A DNA stretch of 64,000 bases, from positions 4,209,001 through 4,273,000 of the forward strand of contig NZ_CP050137.1 in the NCBI RefSeq assembly GCF_013344685.1. The letters are read 5' to 3'. The number at the start of each line of letters is the position of its first letter. Positions within the stretch are counted from its first letter, which is position 1. This document shows, piece after piece, positions 7,983 to 16,735 of the stretch. The position numbers were made by a program, and so were the translations under genes. The notes under the pieces are model-generated. The model saw only the letters and a list, made by a program, of their open reading frames with translations. It was not told the DNA's origin and searched no databases. Origin of the DNA: Sphingomonas sp. CL5.1 (lineage in GTDB: Bacteria > Pseudomonadota > Alphaproteobacteria > Sphingomonadales > Sphingomonadaceae).

Positions 7983-9338
7983 TTACACCGCCACCTTGCG
8001 CGCGAAATCCCCGGCGCTCGCCTTCAGCACGGCGAGCCGGCCGGAGAGCGAATCGAATCCCGCGCCGAACGCGTCGATCTCGCCCGCCACCGCCTCGGTA
8101 TCCTCGCGGATCGCGGCGATCGTGCTGGACATCGAATCCGCCGCCAGCGCGGTCTCGTCGACGGCGGCGGTGATCGCGGTGACGGTCTGCGCCTGCGCCT
8201 CCATCGCGCTACGGATGCGGTTGGCCGAATCCTCGACCTCGGCCACCGTCGCCTTGATGCTGACGTTGGTCTCCACCGTGCTGCGCGTGGCGGACTGGAT
8301 CGCGGCGATCTTGCCGGCGATGTCGTCGGTAGCGCGCGCCGTCTGGTTGGCGAGGCTCTTCACCTCCTGCGCCACCACCGCGAAGCCGCGCCCGGCGTCG
8401 CCCGCCCGCGCCGCCTCGATCGTGGCGTTGAGCGCGAGCAGGTTGGTCTGCCCGGCGATGTCGCGAATCAGGCCGAGGATCGATTCGATCGACTGCGCGT
8501 GATCGGACAGCATCTGCGACACGCCGACCGCCGCGCCGGCCTGCGCGCTGGCGCGATTGGCGATCTCGGCCGCGACCTCAACCTCGCCGCGCGCATCCTC
8601 GATCGCGCGGATCAGGCCGGCGGCGGTGAGCGCCGCCTCGCGCATCGCGACGGCGGACTGCTCGGCGGCGGCGGCGACCTCGCTCGCCTTGCCGAGCACG
8701 CCGCGCGTCGAGGAGGAAGCGCCCGAGGCGAGCAGGCGGAGCGCCCCGCCCTCCGACGTCGCGCTTTCCACCGTGGCGGCGATCCCGTCGTGGAACTCGC
8801 TCGCCAGCCGGTCGCGCGCGACCTTGCCGGTGAATTCGAGATAGGCGGAATAGATCGCGACCGTGATCTCCCCCTCCAGTGCCGAAAGCCGCATCAGCGT
8901 GTCGACCATGCCGACGAGTCGCGGATCGTTGCGCTCGATCCGCCGCATCAGCACGTCGAGCGCCGCGCGGTCGCTGGCGCTGATCATCGAGAGCAGCGCG
9001 GTCTTGGACACGTCGGCGGCATAGGCCGCCGCCACCGAACGCTCGATCGATTCGATCCACGCCCGGCCGGCGGTGTCGAGGAAACGGTGCCGCAGGAAGA
9101 CGCAGCCAAGATCGATCATCTTCTCCGTCTCGTCCGGCGCCCATGATCGCTGGTCGGCGAAGCAGCGCACCCATTGATCCCAATAAGCGGCGGCGACCTG
9201 CCGGATCTCCGGCTCGATCGCGGCCCAGACGTCGCGGCTGGCGGCCAGCAGGGTGCCGTCGGCGTCGAACACCTTCAATCTGCCGGCGATATCCACCGTC
9301 GCGGCGATCGATCCGGGTGCGGGCAAGTCGGTGGGCAA
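7983..9338 (-). CDS. Soluble globin-coupled methyl-accepting chemotaxis-type sensor
   Basis: A protein of about 451 residues with no membrane segment. The N-terminal half (about 20-170) is helical with the look of a protoglobin sensor domain ([20 protein letters not shown], then a His-containing FLRHRFL as the best proximal-haem candidate). The C-terminal half is a methyl-accepting signalling domain, with the hairpin tip recognisable from [33 protein letters not shown]. HemAT-type proteins of this layout sense O2 and signal to CheA. The open frame reaches a GTG at 9383 without an RBS. I prefer the TTG at 9338, which has GGAG 8 bases upstream and leaves a CtrA-like box outside the gene. Haem binding is inference. 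Confidence 0.78.
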   Translation of the reverse strand: MPTDLPAPGSIAATVDIAGRLKVFDADGTLLAASRDVWAAIEPEIRQVAAAYWDQWVRCFADQRSWAPDETEKMIDLGCVFLRHRFLDTAGRAWIESIERSVAAAYAADVSKTALLSMISASDRAALDVLMRRIERNDPRLVGMVDTLMRLSALEGEITVAIYSAYLEFTGKVARDRLASEFHDGIAATVESATSEGGALRLLASGASSSTRGVLGKASEVAAAAEQSAVAMREAALTAAGLIRAIEDARGEVEVAAEIANRASAQAGAAVGVSQMLSDHAQSIESILGLIRDIAGQTNLLALNATIEAARAGDAGRGFAVVAQEVKSLANQTARATDDIAGKIAAIQSATRSTVETNVSIKATVAEVEDSANRIRSAMEAQAQTVTAITAAVDETALAADSMSSTIAAIREDTEAVAGEIDAFGAGFDSLSGRLAVLKASAGDFARKVAV

Positions 9339-9384
9339 CGCTCTGGCTCCATTCCTGATACCGCGCGAGGAGGTAACGATCACT

Positions 9385-9401
9385 GGTTAATCACCGGTTA
9401 G
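9385..9401 (-). promoter_or_regulatory. CtrA-like box upstream of the globin chemosensor
   Basis: Read on the minus strand the site is CTAACC-N5-TTAACC, one base off the tandem TTAACC-N5-TTAACC form of the alphaproteobacterial CtrA motif. It lies about 50 bp upstream of the preferred start (9338) of a chemotaxis-type gene, a class often under CtrA control, and ctrA itself is at 51436 in this window. Confidence 0.4.
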
Positions 9402-9503
9402 GCGGGGATCGAAACGATCGAAGCGGCCCTGCGCGCTTGCATCGCCGCGCTTGGCGTCTCATAGACCCGCCCGAACCGTCGGCTCATCGCAGGAAACACG
9501 CCC

Positions 9504-9929
9504 TTGGCCTCGAAACCCGCGCGTCCGCGCAGCCCGCACCTCTTCAGCGGCCCACTCCAGATTCATTATCGCTGGAGCCCGGCCATGCTGGCCTCGATCC
9601 TCCACCGCGTCACCGGCGACGGCATGGCGACCGTGGGCGCCATCCTGCTCGTCTGGTGGCTCGCCGCGATCGCGGCGGGCGGCGAGGCCTATGCCGCCTT
9701 CACCGGCGTCTTCACCAACGCCGCCGGGCATCTCAACCCGCTCGGCTGGGTGATCGGCGTCGGCCTCACCTGGTCGCTGTTCCAGCATATGATGAGCGGC
9801 ATTCGCCATCTCGTGCTGGATACCGGCGCGGCGTTCGAGCTGAAGACGAACCGGCTGCTCGCGATCCTCACCTTCGTCTGCTCGACGCTGCTGACGATCG
9901 CCTTCTGGCTCTATCTGGGGATCAAGTGA
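9504..9929 (+). CDS. sdhC: Succinate dehydrogenase cytochrome b556 subunit
   Basis: A 141-residue membrane anchor of complex II. The family signature ASILHRVTGDGMATVG (S-x-x-H-R-x-T-G) lies near residue 30. The second signature, HMMSGIRHLVLDTG, carries the haem-ligand His of the H-x-x-x-G-x-R-H-L-x-x-D motif. Three hydrophobic helices are visible. Translation most likely starts at the TTG at 9504, with AGGAAA upstream; no in-frame ATG precedes the conserved part. Its TGA overlaps the ATG of sdhD by one base (TGATG at 9927-9931), so the operon is translationally coupled. It anchors SdhA and SdhB and helps bind ubiquinone. Confidence 0.93.
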   Translation: MASKPARPRSPHLFSGPLQIHYRWSPAMLASILHRVTGDGMATVGAILLVWWLAAIAAGGEAYAAFTGVFTNAAGHLNPLGWVIGVGLTWSLFQHMMSGIRHLVLDTGAAFELKTNRLLAILTFVCSTLLTIAFWLYLGIK

Positions 9930-10312
9930 TGGGAACGGGAACCGAGCTTGGCCGGGTCCGCGGCCTCGGCAGCGCGCATCACGGCGTCTATCACTGGTGG
10001 CACCAGAAGGTCACCGCCGGCACCAACCTGCTGTTCATGGCGTGGCTGATGATCTCCATCGCCCGCATGCCGGCCTATGATTACGCCAGCGTCCGCGCGT
10101 GGCTGTCGTCGGCGTGGGTGGCGGTGCCGATGCTGCTGCTCGTCGCCTCGGTCTTCTACCACTTCCGCCTGGGCCTCCAGGTGGCGATCGAGGATTACGC
10201 CCATGCGCAGAACCGCGTGGTGCTGATGGTCCTCCTCAACCTGTTCGTCGCGGTCACCGCCGGGATCGCGATCTTCTCGATCCTCAGGATCGCCTTCGGA
10301 GCTGCCGCCTGA
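9929..10312 (+). CDS. sdhD: Succinate dehydrogenase hydrophobic membrane anchor
   Basis: A 127-residue anchor subunit of complex II with three predicted membrane helices. The N-terminal [23 protein letters not shown] is typical of alphaproteobacterial SdhD. The segment [18 protein letters not shown] carries the conserved haem-ligand His and the quinone-site Asp-Tyr pair. The ATG at 9929 overlaps the sdhC stop, and its own stop overlaps the sdhA start (TGATG at 10310-10314). The operon order C-D-A is the usual alphaproteobacterial one. Confidence 0.92.
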   Translation: MGTGTELGRVRGLGSAHHGVYHWWHQKVTAGTNLLFMAWLMISIARMPAYDYASVRAWLSSAWVAVPMLLLVASVFYHFRLGLQVAIEDYAHAQNRVVLMVLLNLFVAVTAGIAIFSILRIAFGAAA

Positions 10313-12114
10313 TGCCCGCCGCCTATCAGATCATCGACCATAGCTACGACGCGGTAGTCGTCGGCGCGGGCGGCTCGGGCCTCCGCGCGACGATGGGCAT
10401 CGCGGAGAGCGGCCTCAAGACCGCCTGCATCACCAAGGTGTTCCCGACGCGCAGCCACACTGTCGCGGCGCAGGGCGGCATCGCGGCCAGCCTCGGCAAC
10501 AACTCGCCCGACCATTGGTCGTGGCACATGTTCGACACCGTCAAGGGTTCCGACTGGCTCGGCGACCAGGACGCGATCGAATATATGGTGCGCGAGGCGC
10601 CGGCCGCGGTTTACGAGCTGGAGCACGCTGGCGTGCCGTTCAGCCGCAACGACAACGGCACGATCTACCAGCGCCCGTTCGGCGGGCACATGCAGAACAT
10701 GGGCGAAGGCCCGCCGGTGCAGCGCACCTGCGCCGCCGCCGACCGCACCGGCCACGCCATGCTCCACGCACTCTACCAGCAGAGCCTGAAGTATGACGCG
10801 GACTTCTACGTCGAATATTTCGCGCTCGACCTCATCATGGAAAACGGCGCGTGCCGGGGCGTGATCGCGCTGTGCATGGAGGACGGCAGCATCCACCGCT
10901 TCCGCAGCCACGCGGTCGTGCTGGCGACGGGCGGCGGCGGGCGCGTCTATCAGTCCGCCACCTCGGCGCACACCTGCACCGGCGACGGCAACGGCATGGC
11001 GCTGCGCGCCGGCCTCGCGTTGCAGGACATGGAGTTCGTGCAGTTCCACCCGACCGGCATCTACGGCGCGGGCGTGCTCATCACCGAGGGCGCGCGCGGC
11101 GAGGGCGGCTATCTCACCAACTCCGAGGGCGAGCGCTTCATGGAACGCTACGCCCCGTCCGCCAAGGACCTCGCCAGCCGCGACGTGGTGGCGCGATCGA
11201 TGGCGATGGAGATGCGCGAGGGGCGCGGCGTCGGCCCGCACGGCGAATATATCTACCTGCACCTCGACCATATCGATCCCAAGGTGCTGCACGAGCGCCT
11301 GCCGGGCATCACCGAGACGGGCAAGATCTTCGCGGGCGTGGACCTGACGCGCCAGCCGCTGCCGGTCACGCCGACCGTCCACTACAACATGGGCGGCATC
11401 CCGACCAACTATCACGGCGAGGTCGTGCAGTTGAAGGACGGCGATCCGGATGCGATCGTCCCCGGCCTGTTCGCGGTCGGCGAGGCGGCGTGCGTGTCGG
11501 TGCATGGCGCGAACCGGCTCGGCTCCAACTCGCTGATCGACCTGGTGGTGTTCGGCCGCGCGACCGGCCTGCGCCTCAAGGACACGCTCAAGCCGAACAC
11601 GCCGCACAACCCGCTGCCGGCAGGCTCTGAGGAGCAGGCGCTCACCCGGCTCGACCATTTCCGCAATGCGTCCGGCGGCACGCCCACCGCGCAGATCCGC
11701 AGCGAGATGCAGCGCACGATGCAGCGTCATTGCGCGGTGTTCCGCGATTCGGCGCTGCTGTCGGAGGGCGTCCAGAAGATCGAGGCGATCAACAAGGGGA
11801 TGGCCGATATCGGCATCACCGATCGCTCGCTGATCTGGAACACCGATCTGGTCGAGACGATGGAACTGGACAATCTGATGGGCCAGGCCGTCGTGACGAT
11901 CAAGGGCGCCGAGAACCGCAAGGAAAGCCGCGGCGCGCACATGCACGAGGATTATCCCGAGCGCGACGACGCCAACTGGATGAAGCACACCATCGCCACG
12001 TTCGACGGCTGGGGCGGCAAGGGCGGCGCGACGACGCTCGATTACCGCCCGGTGCACGATTACACGCTCACCGACGACGCGGAATATATCAAGCCGAAGA
12101 AGCGCGTTTACTGA
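10312..12114 (+). CDS. sdhA: Succinate dehydrogenase flavoprotein subunit
   Basis: A 600-residue flavoprotein. The dinucleotide fold is [20 protein letters not shown]. The covalent FAD attachment is in [18 protein letters not shown] (His of the S-H-T motif). Substrate and active-site segments include [13 protein letters not shown] and the catalytic Arg region [20 protein letters not shown], followed by [18 protein letters not shown]. It oxidises succinate to fumarate in the TCA cycle and passes electrons to the Fe-S subunit. The iron-sulfur subunit gene sdhB, normally directly downstream, is not in the window. Instead a terminator follows at 12140-12175 and the next gene is convergent. Confidence 0.96.
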   Translation: MPAAYQIIDHSYDAVVVGAGGSGLRATMGIAESGLKTACITKVFPTRSHTVAAQGGIAASLGNNSPDHWSWHMFDTVKGSDWLGDQDAIEYMVREAPAAVYELEHAGVPFSRNDNGTIYQRPFGGHMQNMGEGPPVQRTCAAADRTGHAMLHALYQQSLKYDADFYVEYFALDLIMENGACRGVIALCMEDGSIHRFRSHAVVLATGGGGRVYQSATSAHTCTGDGNGMALRAGLALQDMEFVQFHPTGIYGAGVLITEGARGEGGYLTNSEGERFMERYAPSAKDLASRDVVARSMAMEMREGRGVGPHGEYIYLHLDHIDPKVLHERLPGITETGKIFAGVDLTRQPLPVTPTVHYNMGGIPTNYHGEVVQLKDGDPDAIVPGLFAVGEAACVSVHGANRLGSNSLIDLVVFGRATGLRLKDTLKPNTPHNPLPAGSEEQALTRLDHFRNASGGTPTAQIRSEMQRTMQRHCAVFRDSALLSEGVQKIEAINKGMADIGITDRSLIWNTDLVETMELDNLMGQAVVTIKGAENRKESRGAHMHEDYPERDDANWMKHTIATFDGWGGKGGATTLDYRPVHDYTLTDDAEYIKPKKRVY

Positions 12115-12139
12115 CGCCGCCTTCCCGGACGGGAACCGG

Positions 12140-12175
12140 AAGTCCCGCGCGAGGCCAGTGCCTTGCGCGGGACTT
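12140..12175. terminator. Rho-independent terminator after sdhA
   Basis: AAGTCCCGCGC at 12140-12150 pairs with GCGCGGGACTT at 12165-12175 (11 bp, 14-nt loop), followed by TTCGTT. It ends the sdhCDA transcript and separates it from the convergent TonB receptor gene, whose stop is at 12181. Confidence 0.8.
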
Positions 12176-12180
12176 TTCGT

Positions 12181-14514
12181 TCAGCGCTCGATCCTGAAGC
12201 CCAGCATCACCGTCGCCGGCCGCAGCGGCGTGCCCTGCGCGCCGTTCGCGAGCGTGAAGGCGTTGCCGAAGGCGAAGCGGTTCCCCCGGCTGTCGGTGAT
12301 ATTGTCCGCCGACAGCCACAGGGTGAGATCGCGCCGCGACCATTCGGTGCGCGCCGACAGCACCGCATAGCCCCCCTGTTCGAGATCGAGATAGCGGCTG
12401 GTGCCGAGCACCGAGCGGCCGATATAGTCGAACGCCCCCGACGTCCGCATCGTCCCGCCGAACGCCCCCCAGCTATAGCTCGCCGCGCTGTGCGCGCTGA
12501 ACGGCGGCGTGTTCGGCAGCCGCTGGCCGTCGGTCACATGGTTGACGGTGTAGAGCGCGGACAGGTCGAAGCGCAGGCGCGGCACCGGCACCCAGTCCGC
12601 GCTCACCTCCCCGGTCAGGATGCGCGCATTGCCGATGTTCGCGGTATAGGGCTGGCCGCGCCGGTCGATCAGGTCGGCCTGGATATCGTCCCAATGCGCA
12701 TAGGACAAGGCGGCGGAGAAGTTCACGCCGGTCGGCCCGTCGCGCAGGTGCCGGATGCCGATCTCCCCCATGCCGATCGAATCCGACTTGAACTCCGCCA
12801 CCCGTCCGATCCCGCGCGCCACCGCGAGACCGCCGGTACGGAAACCCGACTGGAGCCGGCCGTAGAGCGACAGGCGCGGCGCAAGCTGCCACGACAGCGC
12901 CAGCGTTGGATCGATGCGCCGCGTCATCCGTCCACGCACCAGATCGCCCGCGCGCGGCTTCAGCGAGGGATAGCCGTCGACGCGCGCCTCCGTGGCGCGC
13001 AGGCCGAGCGTGGCGGAGAGGCTGGCGGCGAGCGGTCGGGTCCATTCGCCGAATAGCGACACGTTCTGCGACACGTTGGTGACGCCGATGATCTCGGTCG
13101 GATCGTTCAACGGGCCGAGCTGGCGATTCTCCGCGTCGCGATTGCGCAGCACCGCCAGCCCGACGACCCACGATTCGCCGTTCGCGCGCGACCGCGACAG
13201 GCGCACCTCCTCCGTCAGCAACAGGTTCGATCGGGTGGTGACATAGCCGATCGTGCCCGGCGCGGCGCGCGGGGTCGCGTCGAACTGATCGTTGGCGTCA
13301 TATTGGCTGACCCCGCTGACCGAGACGAACTCCAGCCCGCCCGCCCAGCGCTTGCGGATGCTGAGGCGGCCGAGCAGGATGCTGTTCCAGTAAGGCTGGG
13401 CCAACCGCGTCGCGCGCGTCAGCTCCCGCCCGTCGCCATCGACATATTGCGCGTCGCCGGCCGAGATGCGCTGCCCCAGCCCGGTGGTGTCGACCTGCCA
13501 CCCGTCGCCCGCCTCGACGCGCAGCGTGACGCGGCCGCCGACCCGGTCGACCGCGTTGATCGCGCGCCGCCCGAGCAGGGGATCGTCGATATAGCCCCCA
13601 TCATGCGAGCGATAGCCGACCAGCCGCACCGCCGCGACATCGCGCGAGACCGGCAGGTTGACGAAGCCGGACAGGTCGCCGCCCGGCCGCCCGCCGACGG
13701 TCATCGCCCCGCTGCCGGCGATCGCGGCGTGGAAGCTGTCGAGCTGCGCCGGGTTGGGGACGATGCGGATGATCCCGCCGATCGCGCCGGCGCCGTAGAG
13801 CGTGCCCTGCGGCCCCTCCATCACCTCCACCGAGCGGACGTCGACCAGCGCCAGGCCCGGCTCCGGCGTGGAATAGCTCATCTGGACGTCGTCGAGATAA
13901 TAGCCGGTCGTCGCCTGGGTGGCGCCGTTGAAGCTGCTGTCGGCGATGCCCCGGATGAAGATCTTGTCGCGCCCCGGCCCGAGCGCGGTGGTTTGCAGCA
14001 CGGGGGTGGAGCGCACCGTATCACCCAGCGCGGAGGTGGGGCCGCTGGCGGGCGCGTCCTGCGGCGCGATCGGCGTGATCGATGCCGGGAAGCGCAGCAG
14101 CGGCACGCGCTGCTTGCTGGCGGTGACGATCACGTCGGGCGCGGACGCCTGCTCGCCGGGGGGTGGAGAAACGCGCGGCGCCGGCCGGCGCTCGGCCACG
14201 CGGACGATGCGATAGCTGCGCGCGCCGATCCGCTCCGCGCGATAGCCGGTGCCGCGCAACAGCCGCCGCAGCGCTGCCTCCAGCGACAGCTCCGGCGCGG
14301 GCGGCTCGACACGGATCGTCCGCAGCCCCGGCTCCAGGCTGACGATCTCTCCGCCGGTGCGCGCCGCGAGTTGCAGCAGCGCGGCTTCGAGCGTGACCGG
14401 CTGCGCCAGCGCGGCGATGGCGGGCGGTGCGGCGATCACCGCGCCCGAGAGCGCGATCGCGAAGCTAGCGCGCCGGCCCCGCCGACGGTGCGATGATCCA
14501 GCTCCCCCCGTCAT
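12181..14514 (-). CDS. TonB-dependent receptor with N-terminal STN signalling domain
   Basis: A 777-residue outer-membrane receptor. A signal peptide (FAIALSGAVIAAPPAIAALA) is followed by a secretin/TonB short N-terminal (STN) domain at about 40-105 (VTLEAALLQLAARTGGEIV, then LRRLLRGTGYRAERIG). The plug starts at DVIVTASKQRVPLLRFPASI and carries IFIRGIADSSFNG and VEVMEGPQGTLYGAGAIGG. The remainder is beta-barrel. STN receptors bind their ligand and also signal through a FecR-type anti-sigma factor. The FecR and ECF sigma genes lie immediately upstream on the same strand. The ATG at 14514 overlaps the fecR end by 50 bp and no later start exists before the signal peptide. Siderophore uptake is the commonest role of such trios; the ligand is unknown. 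Confidence 0.9.
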   Translation of the reverse strand: MTGGAGSSHRRRGRRASFAIALSGAVIAAPPAIAALAQPVTLEAALLQLAARTGGEIVSLEPGLRTIRVEPPAPELSLEAALRRLLRGTGYRAERIGARSYRIVRVAERRPAPRVSPPPGEQASAPDVIVTASKQRVPLLRFPASITPIAPQDAPASGPTSALGDTVRSTPVLQTTALGPGRDKIFIRGIADSSFNGATQATTGYYLDDVQMSYSTPEPGLALVDVRSVEVMEGPQGTLYGAGAIGGIIRIVPNPAQLDSFHAAIAGSGAMTVGGRPGGDLSGFVNLPVSRDVAAVRLVGYRSHDGGYIDDPLLGRRAINAVDRVGGRVTLRVEAGDGWQVDTTGLGQRISAGDAQYVDGDGRELTRATRLAQPYWNSILLGRLSIRKRWAGGLEFVSVSGVSQYDANDQFDATPRAAPGTIGYVTTRSNLLLTEEVRLSRSRANGESWVVGLAVLRNRDAENRQLGPLNDPTEIIGVTNVSQNVSLFGEWTRPLAASLSATLGLRATEARVDGYPSLKPRAGDLVRGRMTRRIDPTLALSWQLAPRLSLYGRLQSGFRTGGLAVARGIGRVAEFKSDSIGMGEIGIRHLRDGPTGVNFSAALSYAHWDDIQADLIDRRGQPYTANIGNARILTGEVSADWVPVPRLRFDLSALYTVNHVTDGQRLPNTPPFSAHSAASYSWGAFGGTMRTSGAFDYIGRSVLGTSRYLDLEQGGYAVLSARTEWSRRDLTLWLSADNITDSRGNRFAFGNAFTLANGAQGTPLRPATVMLGFRIER

Positions 14515-15391
14515 GAGAAACGCGCATTCCCGTCAATTCCGCGAAATGCGCCATGTCGCGCGGCGCGTCCCCCGTCAATCGGACGACGCCGGTAAATGGC
14601 GTGGCCGCGACGCGATCGTCCGCGCGAACGTCCCGCCCGAGGACGAGCGCGATCGTTTCCGCCGCGAAACGGATCGGCTGACCGGAAAAAACCAGGGTCC
14701 GCGCCTCGTCCGAATCGATCCGCGAGCGCACGATCCGCTGGCCGTCGAGCACGGTGAGCGCCTCACCCGCGTTCAGCGCGATTCGGTTGTTCTGCGGATC
14801 GAACAGCACCGAACCTTCGCTGACGCCCACATCCACGCCCCGCGCGCCACGCATCACCGAGAATATCGTGCCGACGTCCTCGATCTCCCAATCGCCGGCG
14901 CGGACGGTGAAGGGGCGGCCGGCGTCATGCGTGACGCGGAAGGTGACACGCCCGCTCTCCACCGCCGCCGAGCGCCGGTCGCCGCCGAGCATCACGCGCG
15001 CGCCGGAAGCCATCGCGATCCGCGTCCCGTCAGCGAGCATCAGCGAGCGCGGCGCATTGGCGACAACCTCCAGCGGCGTCCCGCCGCCGCCGCGCTGCTG
15101 AATCACCCCGATCGTGCCGACCACCGTCGCCGCGAGCACGCTCGCCGCGATGGCGACGCCACGCCAACGATGGCGCCTTGCCGGCGCGGCGAAATCCTCG
15201 TCGTCATTGGCCGCGACAAGCGGCGGGTGGCGCGCCGCGTCCCCGATGCTCACCACGTCATAGGCGCGCGCGTGGCGCGGATCGGCCTCCAACCAGGCGA
15301 TGAAATCCGCCCAGCCGCGCTCGTCCATCGTCGCCTGGCGGACGTGCCAGGCGATCGCGGCGTCGAGGATCGTGTCGTCGATCTCATTCAT
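14465..15391 (-). CDS. FecR-family anti-sigma factor
   Basis: A 308-residue inner-membrane sigma regulator. The N-terminal cytoplasmic DUF4880-type segment includes AWHVRQATMDERGWADFIAWLEADPRHARAY. One membrane helix follows at about 78-95 (GVAIAASVLAATVVGTIGVI). The periplasmic FecR domain holds LMLADGTRIAMASGARVML and FTVRAGDWEIEDVGTIFSV. It transmits the receptor signal by holding or releasing the ECF sigma factor. Start ATG at 15391 overlaps the sigma factor stop by 8 bp; its end overlaps the receptor gene by 50 bp. The extensive overlaps indicate one transcript. Confidence 0.9.
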   Translation of the reverse strand: MNEIDDTILDAAIAWHVRQATMDERGWADFIAWLEADPRHARAYDVVSIGDAARHPPLVAANDDEDFAAPARRHRWRGVAIAASVLAATVVGTIGVIQQRGGGGTPLEVVANAPRSLMLADGTRIAMASGARVMLGGDRRSAAVESGRVTFRVTHDAGRPFTVRAGDWEIEDVGTIFSVMRGARGVDVGVSEGSVLFDPQNNRIALNAGEALTVLDGQRIVRSRIDSDEARTLVFSGQPIRFAAETIALVLGRDVRADDRVAATPFTGVVRLTGDAPRDMAHFAELTGMRVSHDGGSWIIAPSAGPAR

Positions 15392-15890
15392 CGCCGTCTC
15401 CGTCCGCCATGGCGTGCAACCGGCGATAGGCGCGCTGCAACAGTTTCTCGACCGCGCTGAGCGAGATGCCCAGCCGCACGGCTATCTCGCGCTGAGGCAC
15501 CTGCTCGATGCGGAACAGGCGATAGGCGGTGCGCATCCGCTCCGGCATCGCGGCGATCGTCGCGTCCACCCGATGCAGCGCGTCGCGCGCCAGCGCCTCG
15601 CGTTCCGGCGTCGGCAGGTCGTGCGCCGCGTCGCCGGATTCGGCCCAATGCGTCTCCAGCGCCACGCGCCGCCGCGCCGCGATCCGCCGGTCGGTGGCGA
15701 TATTGTTCGCCATGCGCATCAGATAGGCCGCAGGATTGTCCACCTGCCCGGCCGGGGTGGCGACGATGCGGAACCACAGGTCCTGCAACGCATCCTCCGC
15801 GTCCGTCGCGCTGCCGAGCCGTGCGGTAAGCAGCCGCAGCAACAGGGCGCGCTGCTCCCCATAAGCGGAAGCCAGTGCCGGCTCCGCCAT
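15384..15890 (-). CDS. ECF RNA polymerase sigma factor, FecI-like
   Basis: A 168-residue sigma factor of the FecI type. Region 2 holds GSATDAEDALQDLWFRIV and NPAAYLMRMANNIATDRRIA. Region 4 holds MPERMRTAYRLFRIEQVPQREIAVRLG and SLSAVEKLLQRAYRRL. It would direct transcription of the downstream receptor gene when freed by the FecR-type protein. The ATG at 15890 has AAGGGG six bases upstream and is preferred over a GTG at 15920. No separate promoter is obvious in the 36-bp gap after the deacetylase gene, so it may be co-transcribed with the two glycan genes before it. Confidence 0.9.
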   Translation of the reverse strand: MAEPALASAYGEQRALLLRLLTARLGSATDAEDALQDLWFRIVATPAGQVDNPAAYLMRMANNIATDRRIAARRRVALETHWAESGDAAHDLPTPEREALARDALHRVDATIAAMPERMRTAYRLFRIEQVPQREIAVRLGISLSAVEKLLQRAYRRLHAMADGDGDE

Positions 15891-15926
15891 CAGGCGCCCC
15901 TTCGCGGCGTGGCAGCGCACGCACCG

Positions 15927-16733
15927 TCATGCGTCGAATTCCAGGCCATGCGCACGAGCCATGTCCGCGATCCGCATCCGGTGCAAGGCCGCCGCCTCGC
16001 GCGGGCGCGCGCCGGCGATGTCGTCCCCCGGCAATTCGCCCGCGCCGGGATGGCACATGATGAGGTGCATCCTGCCCGGACGGCGCAGGAAGGTGGGGAA
16101 GATGCGCTCGTAATCGCCGCGGAAATCGTAATGCCCCGCGAAGCTGGAGTTGCAGGCGATACCGCGCCGCGCCGCCGCCCGGCGCAGGCCGCGCGCGTGA
16201 TAGGCGCTGCCGATCGCCTTGCCGCGCCACCGACGCGCGGCGATCGCGCTCACCCGGTCGCCGCAATCGCGGACCCACGCGCCGGGAGCATGTTCCGCCA
16301 CCGCGTCGAGGAACAGGCGGCGGATGCCGGGCAGCACATGCGCATGCTGGTGCGCGTCGACGAAATCGGGCGCGCGGCCCATCGCCTTGCGGAAGGCGCG
16401 GAACTGCGCGTCGATCTCGCCCGCGATCTCCTCCAGCGGCAAATCGCCTTTCGCCGCCGCCGCCGTCAGCGGATCGATCCCCGGCATCGCGCCGCCCGCC
16501 GGCACATATTCCGGCATGTCGGTAAGCGGCGCCTCGCCGGTGAGCGTGACGTGCAGCCCGACCTGCACGTGCGCCGGCAGCCCGCGCAGCAGATCGGCGT
16601 CGCGCGCCCAGCCGGGGCAGACCGCCATGCAGCTCACCGCGTTGATCCGCCCCTCGCGCGCGAGCGACGCGATCGTCTCGCTGATCGGCCGGGACAGCGC
16701 GAAATCGTCGGCGCAGACGATGAGACGCGGCAT
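15927..16733 (-). CDS. ChbG/HpnK-family carbohydrate deacetylase
   Basis: A 268-residue protein of the YdjC/ChbG/HpnK deacetylase family. The metal-binding DD motif is in RLIVCADDFALS at the N-terminus. The conserved histidines are in HVQVGLHVTLTGEAPLT and FVDAHQHAHVLPGIRRLF. The C-terminus has MHLIMCHPGAGE. The family removes acetyl from N-acetylglucosamine-type sugars; HpnK acts on a hopanoid head group. Its ATG at 16733 is two bases after the stop of the glycosyltransferase, an arrangement expected if the transferase adds an acetamido sugar that this enzyme deacetylates. No hopanoid cyclase or other hpn gene is in the window, so a hopanoid role is not established. Confidence 0.82.
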   Translation of the reverse strand: MPRLIVCADDFALSRPISETIASLAREGRINAVSCMAVCPGWARDADLLRGLPAHVQVGLHVTLTGEAPLTDMPEYVPAGGAMPGIDPLTAAAAKGDLPLEEIAGEIDAQFRAFRKAMGRAPDFVDAHQHAHVLPGIRRLFLDAVAEHAPGAWVRDCGDRVSAIAARRWRGKAIGSAYHARGLRRAAARRGIACNSSFAGHYDFRGDYERIFPTFLRRPGRMHLIMCHPGAGELPGDDIAGARPREAAALHRMRIADMARAHGLEFDA

Positions 16734-16735
16734 CG

